Below are positions 1-8,222 of a DNA stretch of 56,193 nucleotides, one piece after another. A program made the translations under genes and the position numbers. The notes below the pieces were generated by a model. The model did not search any database. It saw only the letters and a list, made by a program, of their open reading frames with translations, and had not been told where the DNA came from. Location: positions 1 to 56,193 of the forward strand of contig PLZG01000023.1 of the NCBI GenBank assembly GCA_003152075.1, given 5' to 3'. The DNA is from a candidate division FCPU426 bacterium. Lineage in GTDB: Bacteria; Oederibacteriota; Muellerivitia; Muellerivitales; Muellerivitaceae. Each line of letters begins with the position of its first letter. Within the stretch, counting starts at the first letter, position 1.

Positions 1-850
1 GATGAAGCTCATTGATTTGATCCAAGGAGATGGATTCTGGAATGGGGGAGATCTCTTCGGGTGACAAAATTGTTTTAGAGGCTGTTATTTGAGCTGTTTC
101 GAGCGGAAGACCGAATTCCTTTGACAGGACTTTATCGACAAGGTTCTCCAGCGCCTTTTCCATTGCTGAATTTAGCGAGGTGCTTTCCAAAAGTTGGATG
201 GATAAGTTCTCTCCAAGGAAAGGAATGGTAGCGGTGTGGTTTAAATTCTTTGACCAGGTTGCGATGTCCCTTGGGATAGGTTGGGATTGATTTTGTTGGT
301 TGAAAATAATTCCGAATTTTCCCAACTCGAAGTGCGATGACATTAGACGCTTTTCCCATTGTTTTATGGCGGTTAAAGCAGATGGCTCGGATGACGAAAT
401 GAAAAAAAATCGGGAACTATTTTCGAGAAAAGAGAGGTATTGATCACTAGGGAGGGAGGAAAGGTCGACAATTAAACAATCAAACCATTGAGCTATTTTT
501 TGAATCAAGGTGAAAGTCTGAGAAAACAAAAGCCCACCCTCGTCGTTTTGTTTTAATGGGATATAAGCGAGGCCCTCGGGAGACGTTGAAAAATAATTTT
601 GAATCATTTTTGAGGTTAAGTGGTCCTGGTAGGGTTGCAGCTGGAATAGATGATGACTTGGCGCGGCTATTGACAAATAGGATGGTGTTGAGGAATAGGA
701 ATAGGCGTTCCCATCGACAATGGCGATCTTGGTATTACCTTTTTTGGCGATGAATCTGCCCAAGAGGCTCGTTATTGTGGAACAACCCACCCCGCCTTTT
801 GTCCCCAAAAAAGAAATAATATTATTTCGGTTTTTTATTGCTGGTCCCAT
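1..850 (-). CDS. cpaE: CpaE/TadZ-like MinD-superfamily ATPase of the Tad pilus (3' part cut by window edge)
   Basis: I translated this frame by hand; it is open from the ATG at 850 to the window edge (about 283 residues seen). An in-frame ATG at 856 is an alternative start. Near the N-terminus is a deviant Walker A, FLGTKGGVGCST, with the ParA/MinD signature lysine but Cys where the second lysine normally sits. That loss of the canonical lysine is typical of CpaE/TadZ. A hydrophobic strand ending in an aspartate follows (AIVDGN), and later FDCLIVDLSSLP, matching the switch-region strands of MinD folds. In Tad systems this protein localises the pilus machine at the inner membrane. It overlaps the upstream gene by 16 bp, which implies translational coupling. 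The partner genes tadA/cpaF, tadB and tadC are not in the window and probably lie beyond its left edge. Family assignment is confident; ATPase activity is uncertain given the altered Walker A. Confidence 0.85.
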   Translation of the reverse strand, partial: MGPAIKNRNNIISFLGTKGGVGCSTITSLLGRFIAKKGNTKIAIVDGNAYSYSSTPSYLSIAAPSHHLFQLQPYQDHLTSKMIQNYFSTSPEGLAYIPLKQNDEGGLLFSQTFTLIQKIAQWFDCLIVDLSSLPSDQYLSFLENSSRFFFISSSEPSALTAIKQWEKRLMSSHFELGKFGIIFNQQNQSQPIPRDIATWSKNLNHTATIPFLGENLSIQLLESTSLNSAMEKALENLVDKVLSKEFGLPLETAQITASKTILSPEEISPIPESISLDQINELH

Positions 851-1272
851 ACCCATACTTCCCAATAACCGTTGCCATCCGAGTTTTCATGGAAAACGGC
901 TGTTCGAACGATTCCCTCCTCATCCTGAAAAAGAAATTCATGGAGTATTTCCCGGTTTTTATCCGTTAGGGCGAAAATTTGATCTCGATGGTATTGAATC
1001 ACTTTACCCCAGGTTTGGGATGGCATGGGTTTGTGAATCACTAATGTTTTTAGGGTTGTTGGTTGTTTTGCCGATTTTCCTGGAAAGGATTTAGTTTCTG
1101 GCAGAGGGGTTGAAGTGGGTTGAGGTAGGAGTGTTAAAGTCGCGGCGGGGTTGGCTTTTTCAGTTGTGTCCTGATCATCGGTCACGGAGATAGAATTTTG
1201 CTCATACGCCTTAATTGGAAAAAACGAAAAAAGGCTTGCGGCGAGGACAAAAGCCAACAGTTTTAGTTTCAT
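835..1272 (-). CDS. Exported hypothetical protein in Tad locus
   Basis: A 145-residue protein with a clear signal peptide (MKLKLLAFVLAASLFSFF, then cleavage near IKA-YE). The mature part has a Thr/Pro-rich stretch and then a compact C-terminal part ending in GNGYWEVWVWDQQ. I recognise no family. It lies 4 bp after the preceding 421-residue gene, and its end overlaps the start of the CpaE-like gene, so it is almost certainly in the Tad operon. A periplasmic accessory role in pilus assembly is inference from position only. Confidence 0.7.
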   Translation of the reverse strand: MKLKLLAFVLAASLFSFFPIKAYEQNSISVTDDQDTTEKANPAATLTLLPQPTSTPLPETKSFPGKSAKQPTTLKTLVIHKPMPSQTWGKVIQYHRDQIFALTDKNREILHEFLFQDEEGIVRTAVFHENSDGNGYWEVWVWDQQ

Positions 1273-1276
1273 GGGG

Positions 1277-2542
1277 TTATAAGTTTAAATCAACAGGGGC
1301 GGTTTCAATGGTGTTGGAATAACTATCCATCCAAGGGAAATACCCAGCCACATGGAGCAAGTTTTCCAAAGTTAATATTCGACTAGGATCTTCTTCCGTG
1401 GAGAGGGCAGTTGTGGTTGGCGCGGAGCCGGCCGGGGCGGGAAGAGCGGGCGGCGCGGGTTGAGCATTTTCACCGGGTGGTGGGGGGGCTTGCGGGGATT
1501 CGTTGATGTTTTGGGGCATAGGCTCATCGCTTTCTGATTCTCCCTTGTGGGGTGTTTTGGTCACGGCGACCCAACGGGGCCTCAAGTTCCTGACGTCGTC
1601 ATGCATATCCAGGAATTTATAAAAATAATCGGTTTTAAAATCATAAAACATTCTTTCACATATCACGTTAGAGAAATGCTTTTTTTCATTCGAGGAGAAC
1701 ACGGAAAGAACATCCGCGGGATGGCCATATTTGGTTTCGGGGGCTTTTTCATCGGCCCAGACAATGGAAAGGGGCGCGCTTAACATAGCGTGAAGCTTTT
1801 TGTTTGCCGCTACATCCTCGGGGGAGTCGGGTTGAATCGCGTGTAGGACCCGGTATAAACCGAAACCCAATCGAAAGTTGATGCGCTTAATTTTTGGCCC
1901 CGGAGGGATGCTTTCGCGCCATACCGGGTTACCTTTTTCATCAACGTTGACCTGGTAACGGAAATAATCCCAGTGAGTTTGAAGGTTCGCGACCTGATCG
2001 ATCAAGAAAACACAAAAACGGGTTACATAGCCCTTTTTGATAGCGGCACAATTAGGTTCCTTCTTTACTAATAGTTTTAAAGCTTTCACGCAACCGAGGT
2101 AGTCCTCGGTTCGAAAAGCGCATTGAGAGTAATAATACAAGGAATTAGATTTCAAGGCTGGTTGGTTTGTTACCAAAACGATTTTCTTGAAAATCGCCTT
2201 CGCCTTGATGAATTGTTGGGCCGCATAGAGCTCATAAGCGTAATGGTAGGCTGTTACCAGTTGGCTCATGGAAGGGCCACCGGTCGTTTCTTCGGGTTGG
2301 GAAGGAATGGCTGTTTCAGCTAGAGGGGTGGGTTGGGCGGCAATGTGTTTTTTGGTTACTTTCTTGGATTTTTTTGAGGTAGTTTTTTTGGAAGACTTTT
2401 TTGAGGATTTCTTGGAAGATTGGTGGGTGGGAGTGGTTTGACTTGTGGCCGAGTTGTCGGAAATAGCTTTCTCGGGAAATTGAAGGGTTAAAGTGAATAT
2501 AAGGATGGAAGTTGTGAGAAGCTTGGACAGAAGCTTGTTCAT
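1277..2542 (-). CDS. Exported Lys-rich protein with TPR-like region, Tad locus
   Basis: A 421-residue protein with an N-terminal signal peptide. Residues about 40-68 form a basic linker built of SSKK/TSKKSKK repeats. A helical stretch at about 92-165 with the periodicity of TPR helices follows (YHYAYELYAAQQFIKAKAIF and a second copy around YYYSQCAFRTEDYLGCVKAL). The C-terminal third has a Pro/Ala-rich linker (SPQAPPPPGENAQPAPPALP) before a short ending. TadD, the usual TPR lipoprotein of Tad loci, might be its counterpart, but there is no lipobox and I cannot claim orthology. It is followed after 4 bp by another exported protein and then cpaE. Confidence 0.65.
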   Translation of the reverse strand: MNKLLSKLLTTSILIFTLTLQFPEKAISDNSATSQTTPTHQSSKKSSKKSSKKTTSKKSKKVTKKHIAAQPTPLAETAIPSQPEETTGGPSMSQLVTAYHYAYELYAAQQFIKAKAIFKKIVLVTNQPALKSNSLYYYSQCAFRTEDYLGCVKALKLLVKKEPNCAAIKKGYVTRFCVFLIDQVANLQTHWDYFRYQVNVDEKGNPVWRESIPPGPKIKRINFRLGFGLYRVLHAIQPDSPEDVAANKKLHAMLSAPLSIVWADEKAPETKYGHPADVLSVFSSNEKKHFSNVICERMFYDFKTDYFYKFLDMHDDVRNLRPRWVAVTKTPHKGESESDEPMPQNINESPQAPPPPGENAQPAPPALPAPAGSAPTTTALSTEEDPSRILTLENLLHVAGYFPWMDSYSNTIETAPVDLNL

Positions 2543-2664
2543 GAGGACATCTTAAGGCAATGGCTTTGATATCGTCAAATCATTTTCTGCCAAAAACCCT
2601 TTAAAATAAGGGCATTTTGGAGATTTGAAAATTACCCGATTGTGAATTGAGAGGGCACCTTAGG

Positions 2665-3147
2665 ATGACAAAAATTCAAACGAAGAGGACGTCCCTAATA
2701 AAAATAATTTTGCTTTTCGCAACCCTTTTGCTGACCGGTTTTTCTTGCCATGCGGGGTTAAAGTCGGACCTGCCAATTGTCCAATTAAAGTTGGGGGGGA
2801 AGGTAATCAATGTTGAAGTCGCAAACAAAGTCTTCGCGCGTGAAACGGGTTTAATGTTTAGGAAAGAAATGGGGAGGGATAACGGAATGTTGTTTGTGTT
2901 TCCGGATACCGCGCCCCGGGCCTTTTGGATGAAAAATACGGTTATCCCACTGAGCATCGCCTTTTTGGACGAAAAGGGAGCCATTCTCAATGTTTTGGAG
3001 ATGCCACCCGAAACCGAAAACAGCTTTTTATCAAAAGGGGCCGCCAAGTTCGCTTTGGAAATGAACGCTGGATGGTTTGATAGTAATCATTTCAAACCGG
3101 GGGATGTGGTGGAGGGTGTTTTAAACGCTCCAAAGGCGGAGGAGTGA
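2665..3147 (+). CDS. DUF192 family exported protein
   Basis: A 160-residue protein from the ATG at 2665; an in-frame TTG at 2647 would add six residues, but I see no better ribosome site for it. An N-terminal hydrophobic signal (LIKIILLFATLLLTGF) precedes a DUF192 domain covering almost the whole mature chain. Its hallmarks are VARETGLMFRKEM-like and WMKNTVIPLSIAFLD motifs and a C-terminal FKPGDVVEG strand. DUF192 proteins are small secreted or periplasmic beta-rich proteins of unknown biochemical role. It is the only plus-strand gene inside the Tad locus, lying between the secretin gene and the 421-residue gene and leaving only 6 bp to the end of the convergent cpaC. It therefore needs its own promoter. 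Confidence 0.85.
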   Translation: MTKIQTKRTSLIKIILLFATLLLTGFSCHAGLKSDLPIVQLKLGGKVINVEVANKVFARETGLMFRKEMGRDNGMLFVFPDTAPRAFWMKNTVIPLSIAFLDEKGAILNVLEMPPETENSFLSKGAAKFALEMNAGWFDSNHFKPGDVVEGVLNAPKAEE

Positions 3148-3153
3148 GAAGGA

Positions 3154-4161
3154 TCATTCCTCGGTTTGCCCGACGAGGGACGGGGTTACGAAAATGACTA
3201 GTTCGGTTTGTTTTTGCTCATTGTCCGTAAACCGGAAAAGCTCTCCGATGATTGGAATGTCGCTGATAATTGGTATGCCCGATGTCAGTTTTTGGTTTTC
3301 TTCCGATATCAAACCCGCAATCACAAGAGTGCTTCCGCTTTTCATATAGACCGCGGTTTCGACCCATCTGGTTTTTAAAGCGGGCACAACAATCCCTGTG
3401 CCAAGTGCTGTTCCGTTCTGAATATCCAATCCACTCACTTCCGCTCTGAAATTGGCGGATATATTTCCGTCTCCGTCTATGGAAGGTTTAATTTTTAATT
3501 TTACGCCATATGGTTTCCACTGAATGTTAGAGGAACCCAGTTTACTTTCAGTAACATAAGGCACTTCGCCACCGGCTAGAAAACTTGCCTCCTCACCGCT
3601 TACGGCCAATAGTTTAGGCTTGGCTAATATCTTCGCTTTCCCGCGTTCAATCAAAAGCTGAACACTCGCCGATAAAGCTTGGCGAGTTAGGGAACCCACC
3701 GTTAACAGAGGGGGCGGAGTGTTTTCGCTTCCGGAAACGTTGTTTGATGTGATGGATGGGTTTCCGGAAGAACCGGAATTCGAAATGGAGCCCCAACTTA
3801 ACCCAGCTTTTAAAGCGCTTTGAGATTCGATTTCCATGATTTCGACCCCTACCTCAACCATTGATTTCTTAAGGTTGTGGGAAGAGACAATGATGGCACG
3901 GGTTTCTTTTTCGCCGGAGGGGGAAATGAAAATAAGGCTGGTGTTCCCAGCTGACTTGGCTGAAATTAGAATTTCTTGGTCGCTAACCGATGTTACATCC
4001 ACAATTCCCGGGTTTCCGATGGCCACTTTTTTTGCGGATTCTACATGGAGTAATTTCGATTCCCCGAGGGTGAGGCGCAAGGGACTTGATTCTGCGTGAC
4101 AGAAAGCGTTTGCGCCTAAAATAAAAATGAAGGTTAATATTGCGGTTCTTTTCATTTTCAA
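3154..4161 (-). CDS. cpaC: CpaC/RcpA-type secretin of the Tad pilus
   Basis: A 335-residue protein with a signal peptide (ILTFIFILGANAFCHA). The N-terminal pilus-assembly (BON-like/N0) region at about 25-95 contains SAKKVAIGNPGIVDVTSVS. The secretin domain spans about 160-330: AKILAKPKLLAVSGEEASF, the WKPYGVKLKIKPSI strand, and the C-terminal signature SGSTLVIAGLISEE then GIPIISDIPIIGELFR and VIFVTPSLV. It should form the outer-membrane channel for the pilus. At 335 residues it is shorter than typical CpaC (about 400-500), mainly because the N-domains are minimal. Its start overlaps the cpaB stop by 4 bp. Confidence 0.93.
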   Translation of the reverse strand: MKMKRTAILTFIFILGANAFCHAESSPLRLTLGESKLLHVESAKKVAIGNPGIVDVTSVSDQEILISAKSAGNTSLIFISPSGEKETRAIIVSSHNLKKSMVEVGVEIMEIESQSALKAGLSWGSISNSGSSGNPSITSNNVSGSENTPPPLLTVGSLTRQALSASVQLLIERGKAKILAKPKLLAVSGEEASFLAGGEVPYVTESKLGSSNIQWKPYGVKLKIKPSIDGDGNISANFRAEVSGLDIQNGTALGTGIVVPALKTRWVETAVYMKSGSTLVIAGLISEENQKLTSGIPIISDIPIIGELFRFTDNEQKQTELVIFVTPSLVGQTEE

Positions 4162-4952
4162 TCTCCTTGTTTCGAGTTGCCGCGAATTATTTCAATGTTT
4201 TTCCCTTGGATCTTTGGGGTGAAGTGACCCATTTTTGCCATAACCTCTGATTCGCTTTGCGGAGAAATAGAAATTATCTCATTGTCGTTTAGAGCCCTTA
4301 GAACAAGTCTCAAAGGATGTTCTTCCAGGAACATTAGGATTTCAGCCTGTTCGGGAGTAACCGCAAGAGTTACAGTACTGTAACCATTGTTAAATTCGCT
4401 TCCCTGAGAAGAGGCCCCGTTTTGGCTGGGCTTTGGTTGTTTTCTCCAATCGAGCTTTTGACCAACCGCTAAGACCTGAATATTTTGAAATACAAAAGAA
4501 GTAATGTCTCTTTTGTTTGATTCGGTCTTGGTAATTATGTCCACGTGGTTTCCGGGCCGGATGAGATTGCCAACCCCGCTTGTTTCGTTAACTTCGATCG
4601 TATAGGCACGATAACCGGGATTGAGGTCAAAAGCTAAGGATTCTTCTCCAGCTCCGAATTTGTTGGAGAATATTTGCTCGCCCGCCGAAATCGGGACTAA
4701 AGTTAATAATCCGTCAACTTCCTTTATGTCATGAATCGCGCTGGGACTTACAAAGGATTCGGGTACGGCTTTTTTTTCTACCATTTCGGTTTTCAATAAG
4801 CTGCCAGGTGGAATGTAATTGGAAGCGACTAAAATTTCGACTGGGGTCGTCTTTTGCTCGATTTCGGAAGCCTTTTGATAAAGGAGGAAAAAGGCTAATC
4901 CGCCAAATGTTATCCCGGCGATTAAGGCGATAATTGAATTTTTATTTTTCAT
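4158..4952 (-). CDS. cpaB: CpaB/RcpC Flp pilus assembly protein
   Basis: A 264-residue protein with one N-terminal membrane segment (IIALIAGITFGGLAFFLLY) and then a SAF domain (EILVASNYIPPGSLLKTEMV; SAGEQIFSNKF). The RcpC/CpaB-type second half follows, with YTIEVNETSGVGNLIRPGNHVDI and STVTLAVTPEQAEILMFLEE. The family sits in the periplasm and works with the secretin, with proposed peptidoglycan contact through the SAF fold. The next gene, cpaC, overlaps it by four bases, as in many Tad operons. Confidence 0.93.
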   Translation of the reverse strand: MKNKNSIIALIAGITFGGLAFFLLYQKASEIEQKTTPVEILVASNYIPPGSLLKTEMVEKKAVPESFVSPSAIHDIKEVDGLLTLVPISAGEQIFSNKFGAGEESLAFDLNPGYRAYTIEVNETSGVGNLIRPGNHVDIITKTESNKRDITSFVFQNIQVLAVGQKLDWRKQPKPSQNGASSQGSEFNNGYSTVTLAVTPEQAEILMFLEEHPLRLVLRALNDNEIISISPQSESEVMAKMGHFTPKIQGKNIEIIRGNSKQGD

Positions 4953-5052
4953 ATTTCATTTCCTTTTGTGATTCAGAGTAAAATATTTATGTTGATAACC
5001 TCTCAAACCAAAGAAAACCGCTAATTTATTTTGCCGTTCTCCTTGAAATTTG

Positions 5053-5772
5053 TTAACGGTCTAAACAAGCCATGGATATGGAAGTTTGCCCATTTTCGAT
5101 TTCGGAAATGGCTAAGATTTTGATCCTTCCCTTTGTCAAAACGAATATCTTTTTATCGGTTTCGCTGGACAGCAGTTTTTCAGAAAAACCTCTTGTGACA
5201 CAAAGTTGGTGGAAAACATCACCGAATTTATCTTGATAGGGCAAAGAAATCAAACCGATATCAATATTATTTAATTTTTGACAATAGAGACTATTGGAAT
5301 CGGATGGGGGAGTGAACGGTAAATCCCAATGAGTTTTTGCTTGTGAAAGACTAAAAATAGAATCGGGAATTTCACCAACAAAACCATAGGTTTTACCCGC
5401 TCCGACTGGTTCCCATAATCCGAGTGTTTTGTAAAAATCCTTCCGCTGAAAAACTTTTATTAATAAATGTTTTGATGGTTGCTCTGATTCGTCCGCAATT
5501 CCAAGAAGAACGGGAGTTAAGTCCATGTTTTTTCCAACGGAGATCCAGCCTTCTTTTGTTAATTTTTCAAGGATTATTGGAAGCAAGTCGTTTAAATTTC
5601 CTTCGTTAATCCACATAATGTTTTTTTGTTTAAAACCATTTACTTTAGTTTCGAATTCACCAATGATTTTGGGATCGAATCGAACTGGGGCGTAGATAAG
5701 AGGCCAGGTAATTACCGTACATGTAAAAGAGGCCCAAAATATTAAGGTGATCCAAAACCATTTTCTTTTCAT
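5053..5772 (-). CDS. Membrane-anchored hypothetical protein, Tad locus
   Basis: A 239-residue protein with a basic start and one hydrophobic segment at about 5-28 (WFWITLIFWASFTCTVITWP). A soluble, mostly charged extracytoplasmic part follows. I see no recognised motif. It begins 1 bp after the stop of the TadE-like gene and lies about 100 bp before cpaB, so it is co-transcribed with pilus genes. Position and topology suggest a Tad accessory or minor component; this is inference. Confidence 0.65.
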   Translation of the reverse strand: MKRKWFWITLIFWASFTCTVITWPLIYAPVRFDPKIIGEFETKVNGFKQKNIMWINEGNLNDLLPIILEKLTKEGWISVGKNMDLTPVLLGIADESEQPSKHLLIKVFQRKDFYKTLGLWEPVGAGKTYGFVGEIPDSIFSLSQAKTHWDLPFTPPSDSNSLYCQKLNNIDIGLISLPYQDKFGDVFHQLCVTRGFSEKLLSSETDKKIFVLTKGRIKILAISEIENGQTSISMACLDR

Positions 5773-5773
5773 T

Positions 5774-6265
5774 TTAATCCTGGTCGGGATATTTCAAGAC
5801 AGCTAGTTGGGTGTGAAATGGGATTCCTTCGGGGAATATGACTCCGAAAAGGGGAATGGATTTAAAGAATATAATAACCGTCCATTTTTGACCCGAGTAG
5901 TTCAATAAAGAGGATTTAATTTTTGAGATGAGCGGTCCTAGAACACCGCTTTGGCTCAGAAAGTTCTGGGCAATTATGGAAGTTGTAGGCGAAGGAACGG
6001 CTAAAATTGTTTCCTTGCTGAAAAAAACCTGTTCGGATCCTAGATTCTTCCAAATATCCTCTGAAAGTAATGTGGGATCAATTTTTTTAAAGGCATAATC
6101 CCTTGCCGATTGTCCACAGGCGTGCTCAAATGAAATTTTGGCCATGAATAAAAAAGTAAATTGGATCATTCCTGCCGCCAGAAGGAACAACAAAGGAATA
6201 ACAATGATCATTTCGGTCATTGCCTGTCCCGTTGAATTAATTTGAATTGTTTTCGGTTTTGCCAT
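5774..6265 (-). CDS. TadE-like pseudopilin
   Basis: About 163 residues from the ATG at 6265, which overlaps the preceding gene by 29 bp. An upstream start at 6343 would extend the overlap to 107 bp and places 26 residues before the conserved part, so I prefer 6265. The N-terminus has a TadE-type motif GQAMTEMIIVIPLLFLLAAG: a short polar leader, Glu at +5-like position and a hydrophobic helix. TadE/TadF pseudopilins are processed by the TadV-type prepilin peptidase and prime pilus assembly. A globular periplasmic domain follows. No peptidase gene is visible in the window. Confidence 0.8.
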   Translation of the reverse strand: MAKPKTIQINSTGQAMTEMIIVIPLLFLLAAGMIQFTFLFMAKISFEHACGQSARDYAFKKIDPTLLSEDIWKNLGSEQVFFSKETILAVPSPTTSIIAQNFLSQSGVLGPLISKIKSSLLNYSGQKWTVIIFFKSIPLFGVIFPEGIPFHTQLAVLKYPDQD

Positions 6266-7427
6266 TGGTTGCCATGTTGAAAATATTTGAAAATGAAGGT
6301 ATCTGGCCCGAATTTGCGATTTGAGATATTCGCGCTTGAACATTTAATAAATCCGTCAACCTTTCGGGCCCAACTTGAACGAGCTGGGCTTGGTATTTTG
6401 GCGCGTTTAAGTCCCAGGCCGCCAAGCCGTCTCCTTCGATATCGGCTTCACTTATGGTTTTTATGTAGGTAGACCCACCTTTTGAATTTGGAAATTCTGA
6501 ATAAACCATCAAAGAGTGGTCAGGGGGATCATCGTTATCAGTGACGTCTAGCGTGATTTGATCCAGGACATTGGTAAGTCCACCCAACGCTGATTCCATT
6601 TTCATTAAGCTTTCTTTTTTGATGCGTTTTTCAGCATCTTTTTCGGCTTCACTCTCGACCTCTTTTTCCAAAGATACATATCGATTTTTAAAATCAGCAC
6701 TTTTTACCCGCATCTGTCCGGGATTTTGTGAATTGGGGGCAATTTCAACTTCATTCGCTTTAAAGTAATACTTAACCCCGGTCTCCTTTTTCGTTAAGTG
6801 GTAACGTCGTTTTTCCGCCGGCGCTTTATCCATATTGGGGAGAAGAACGGTAGCTTTTCTGAATTTCAAGGCCATGTTTGGAAGGAGGGCCTGAATTGGA
6901 TCCGAAGTTTCATAATTGAAAAGAAAGATGGGGGAAGGCGGTAGGGGGACTTTCCATGATAATTGAGCCGGATTGCCCCAATTGTTTTTAAGTTGATTGT
7001 CTGAAGCCAATGAAAGTCCCTCGGTAAAGATTAGAAATGGATAAGCGCCCGAAGGAAGACCGATGCCAAATAATATTTTTTGAATCAATTGGACTCTACC
7101 ACGAAAGTTTGGATCCGCCGCCTTCCAGATGGACAAATCGGCCCCGCCAGTTAATCCGATTGCCGCCGCTATAATCACAATATCCAAAGCGGCAAATGCC
7201 AAAAGAACTGCGTTGGTAACACGGACTAATTGAAGTCCATTGGCATAGACTGCCCCGGCTGACAAAGCCGTTAAATCGGTTGATCGAGTTGCGCGTTCTT
7301 TGGCGCTATAAACCATTCCGGATTTGTAAAGTCCAATAAACAGAGCGAAAAAAACAAAACAAAAAAAGAGGGTAGCGACTAACGCTTGTCCCGAAGGTTT
7401 TTCAGTCCAAGCCTTAATTCGTATCAT
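6237..7427 (-). CDS. TadG-like protein with pseudopilin N-terminus
   Basis: A 396-residue protein beginning with GQALVATLFFCFVFFALFIG, a TadG/TadE-type membrane helix after a short polar leader. The helix is followed by the alpha-helical RATRSTDLTALSAGA segment typical of the TadG N-terminal domain. The remainder is extracytoplasmic with no von Willebrand A signature that I can see, so it is TadG-like only in its N-terminal half. It lies 17 bp after the upstream TadE-like gene and overlaps the next one. It probably sits in the envelope as a pilus stability factor. Confidence 0.75.
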   Translation of the reverse strand: MIRIKAWTEKPSGQALVATLFFCFVFFALFIGLYKSGMVYSAKERATRSTDLTALSAGAVYANGLQLVRVTNAVLLAFAALDIVIIAAAIGLTGGADLSIWKAADPNFRGRVQLIQKILFGIGLPSGAYPFLIFTEGLSLASDNQLKNNWGNPAQLSWKVPLPPSPIFLFNYETSDPIQALLPNMALKFRKATVLLPNMDKAPAEKRRYHLTKKETGVKYYFKANEVEIAPNSQNPGQMRVKSADFKNRYVSLEKEVESEAEKDAEKRIKKESLMKMESALGGLTNVLDQITLDVTDNDDPPDHSLMVYSEFPNSKGGSTYIKTISEADIEGDGLAAWDLNAPKYQAQLVQVGPERLTDLLNVQARISQIANSGQIPSFSNIFNMATNGKTENNSN

Positions 7428-7444
7428 GGATTTCCATCTCCGAT

Positions 7445-7975
7445 TTATATGGAATTTTCGTCGACCGTACTTGTTGAAAAAGACGAAAGGTGAACATACG
7501 GAAGATTTAATCCGATAAAAGATAGATCAGGCAGAGGTTTCCCGAGAATTTTGAAAGCCATTTGAAGTGAAGAAGTCATCGGCGAAGTTTGAACTGAATT
7601 CAATGAAAGTTTTTGACCGAAGATTTTTCCGACGCCAGGAATCCATATTGGCATCGGGTATATTAACTGTACATGAACGACCTTTCCGTCTGTATTAATA
7701 TCACACTTAGTAGCGAGGACGGTCGCCAAGGCCAGTCGGTTTAATTTTCCCAATGGCGCTAGGCAATAACCTAATTGAAAATAGGGATTGTACGAAGAAG
7801 GGGAATCGGAAGAGGCCGCCTCCCTCGCAATGGCCAAGGTAGCTCTTTGAAGTGCAAACGAAGCATAAGCGCAATAGGCTAATTGGATAACGCAAAAAAA
7901 AATTAAGAAAAGCAAGGGAGCAAGCAAGGAAAATTCAACAGCCGCCTGCCCCTTGTTTGAAATTAATTTTTGCAT
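7445..7975 (-). CDS. TadE-like pseudopilin
   Basis: A 176-residue protein starting MQKLISNKGQAAVEFSLLAP, the classical TadE motif with the conserved Glu after the cleavage region. A hydrophobic helix rich in Leu/Phe and the ALQRATLAIAREAASS helix common in TadE domains follow. The rest is a periplasmic domain of about 120 residues. It follows the prepilin gene by 15 bp and precedes the TadG-like gene by 17 bp, forming a tight pilin-pseudopilin-pseudopilin block. Confidence 0.85.
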   Translation of the reverse strand: MQKLISNKGQAAVEFSLLAPLLFLIFFCVIQLAYCAYASFALQRATLAIAREAASSDSPSSYNPYFQLGYCLAPLGKLNRLALATVLATKCDINTDGKVVHVQLIYPMPIWIPGVGKIFGQKLSLNSVQTSPMTSSLQMAFKILGKPLPDLSFIGLNLPYVHLSSFSTSTVDENSI

Positions 7976-7990
7976 ATTATTGATCTTTGT

Positions 7991-8190
7991 TTAATGACCG
8001 GCAACCGCCCCAGCCGCGCCTTCCGCTGCGGCCCCCTGCACGGCCGCGCCTGTTGCGCCAGCCGCTGTCGTAAAGTTTGCAGCTGTTGAATGCCCAAAAA
8101 ACTTTACCGCTCCGATGACCGCGACAGCGATCAAAGCCACGATTAAGATGTACTCGGTCATCCCTTGGCTTTTTGATTTAGTTTTTTCAT
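7991..8190 (-). CDS. Flp-like prepilin, apparently frameshifted at its start
   Basis: The body SQGMTEYILIVALIAVAVIG is a textbook Flp/Fap prepilin: class III leader, Glu+5-type residue and hydrophobic helix. An Ala/Gly-rich tail follows. The best start, ATG at 8190, has an AAAGGAG Shine-Dalgarno at about 8198-8204. However, that ATG reads MKKLNQKAKG and stops at TGA within ten codons, out of frame with the pilin. Adding one A to the A6 run right after the ATG gives MKKTKSKSQG-MTEY, a perfect 66-residue Flp. In the sequence as given, the only in-frame upstream initiator is a TTG at 8239 with no good ribosome site. This could be a sequencing error in a homopolymer, phase variation or transcript slippage. 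Confidence 0.8.
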
Positions 8191-8222
8191 TTTGCGACTC
8201 CTTTGTCCTTAATAGTTCCTTG

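Noticed and set aside
132-359. 75-residue minus-strand frame near the left edge
   Set aside because: It is in a different frame from the CpaE-like gene, which covers the same bases with clear ATPase motifs.
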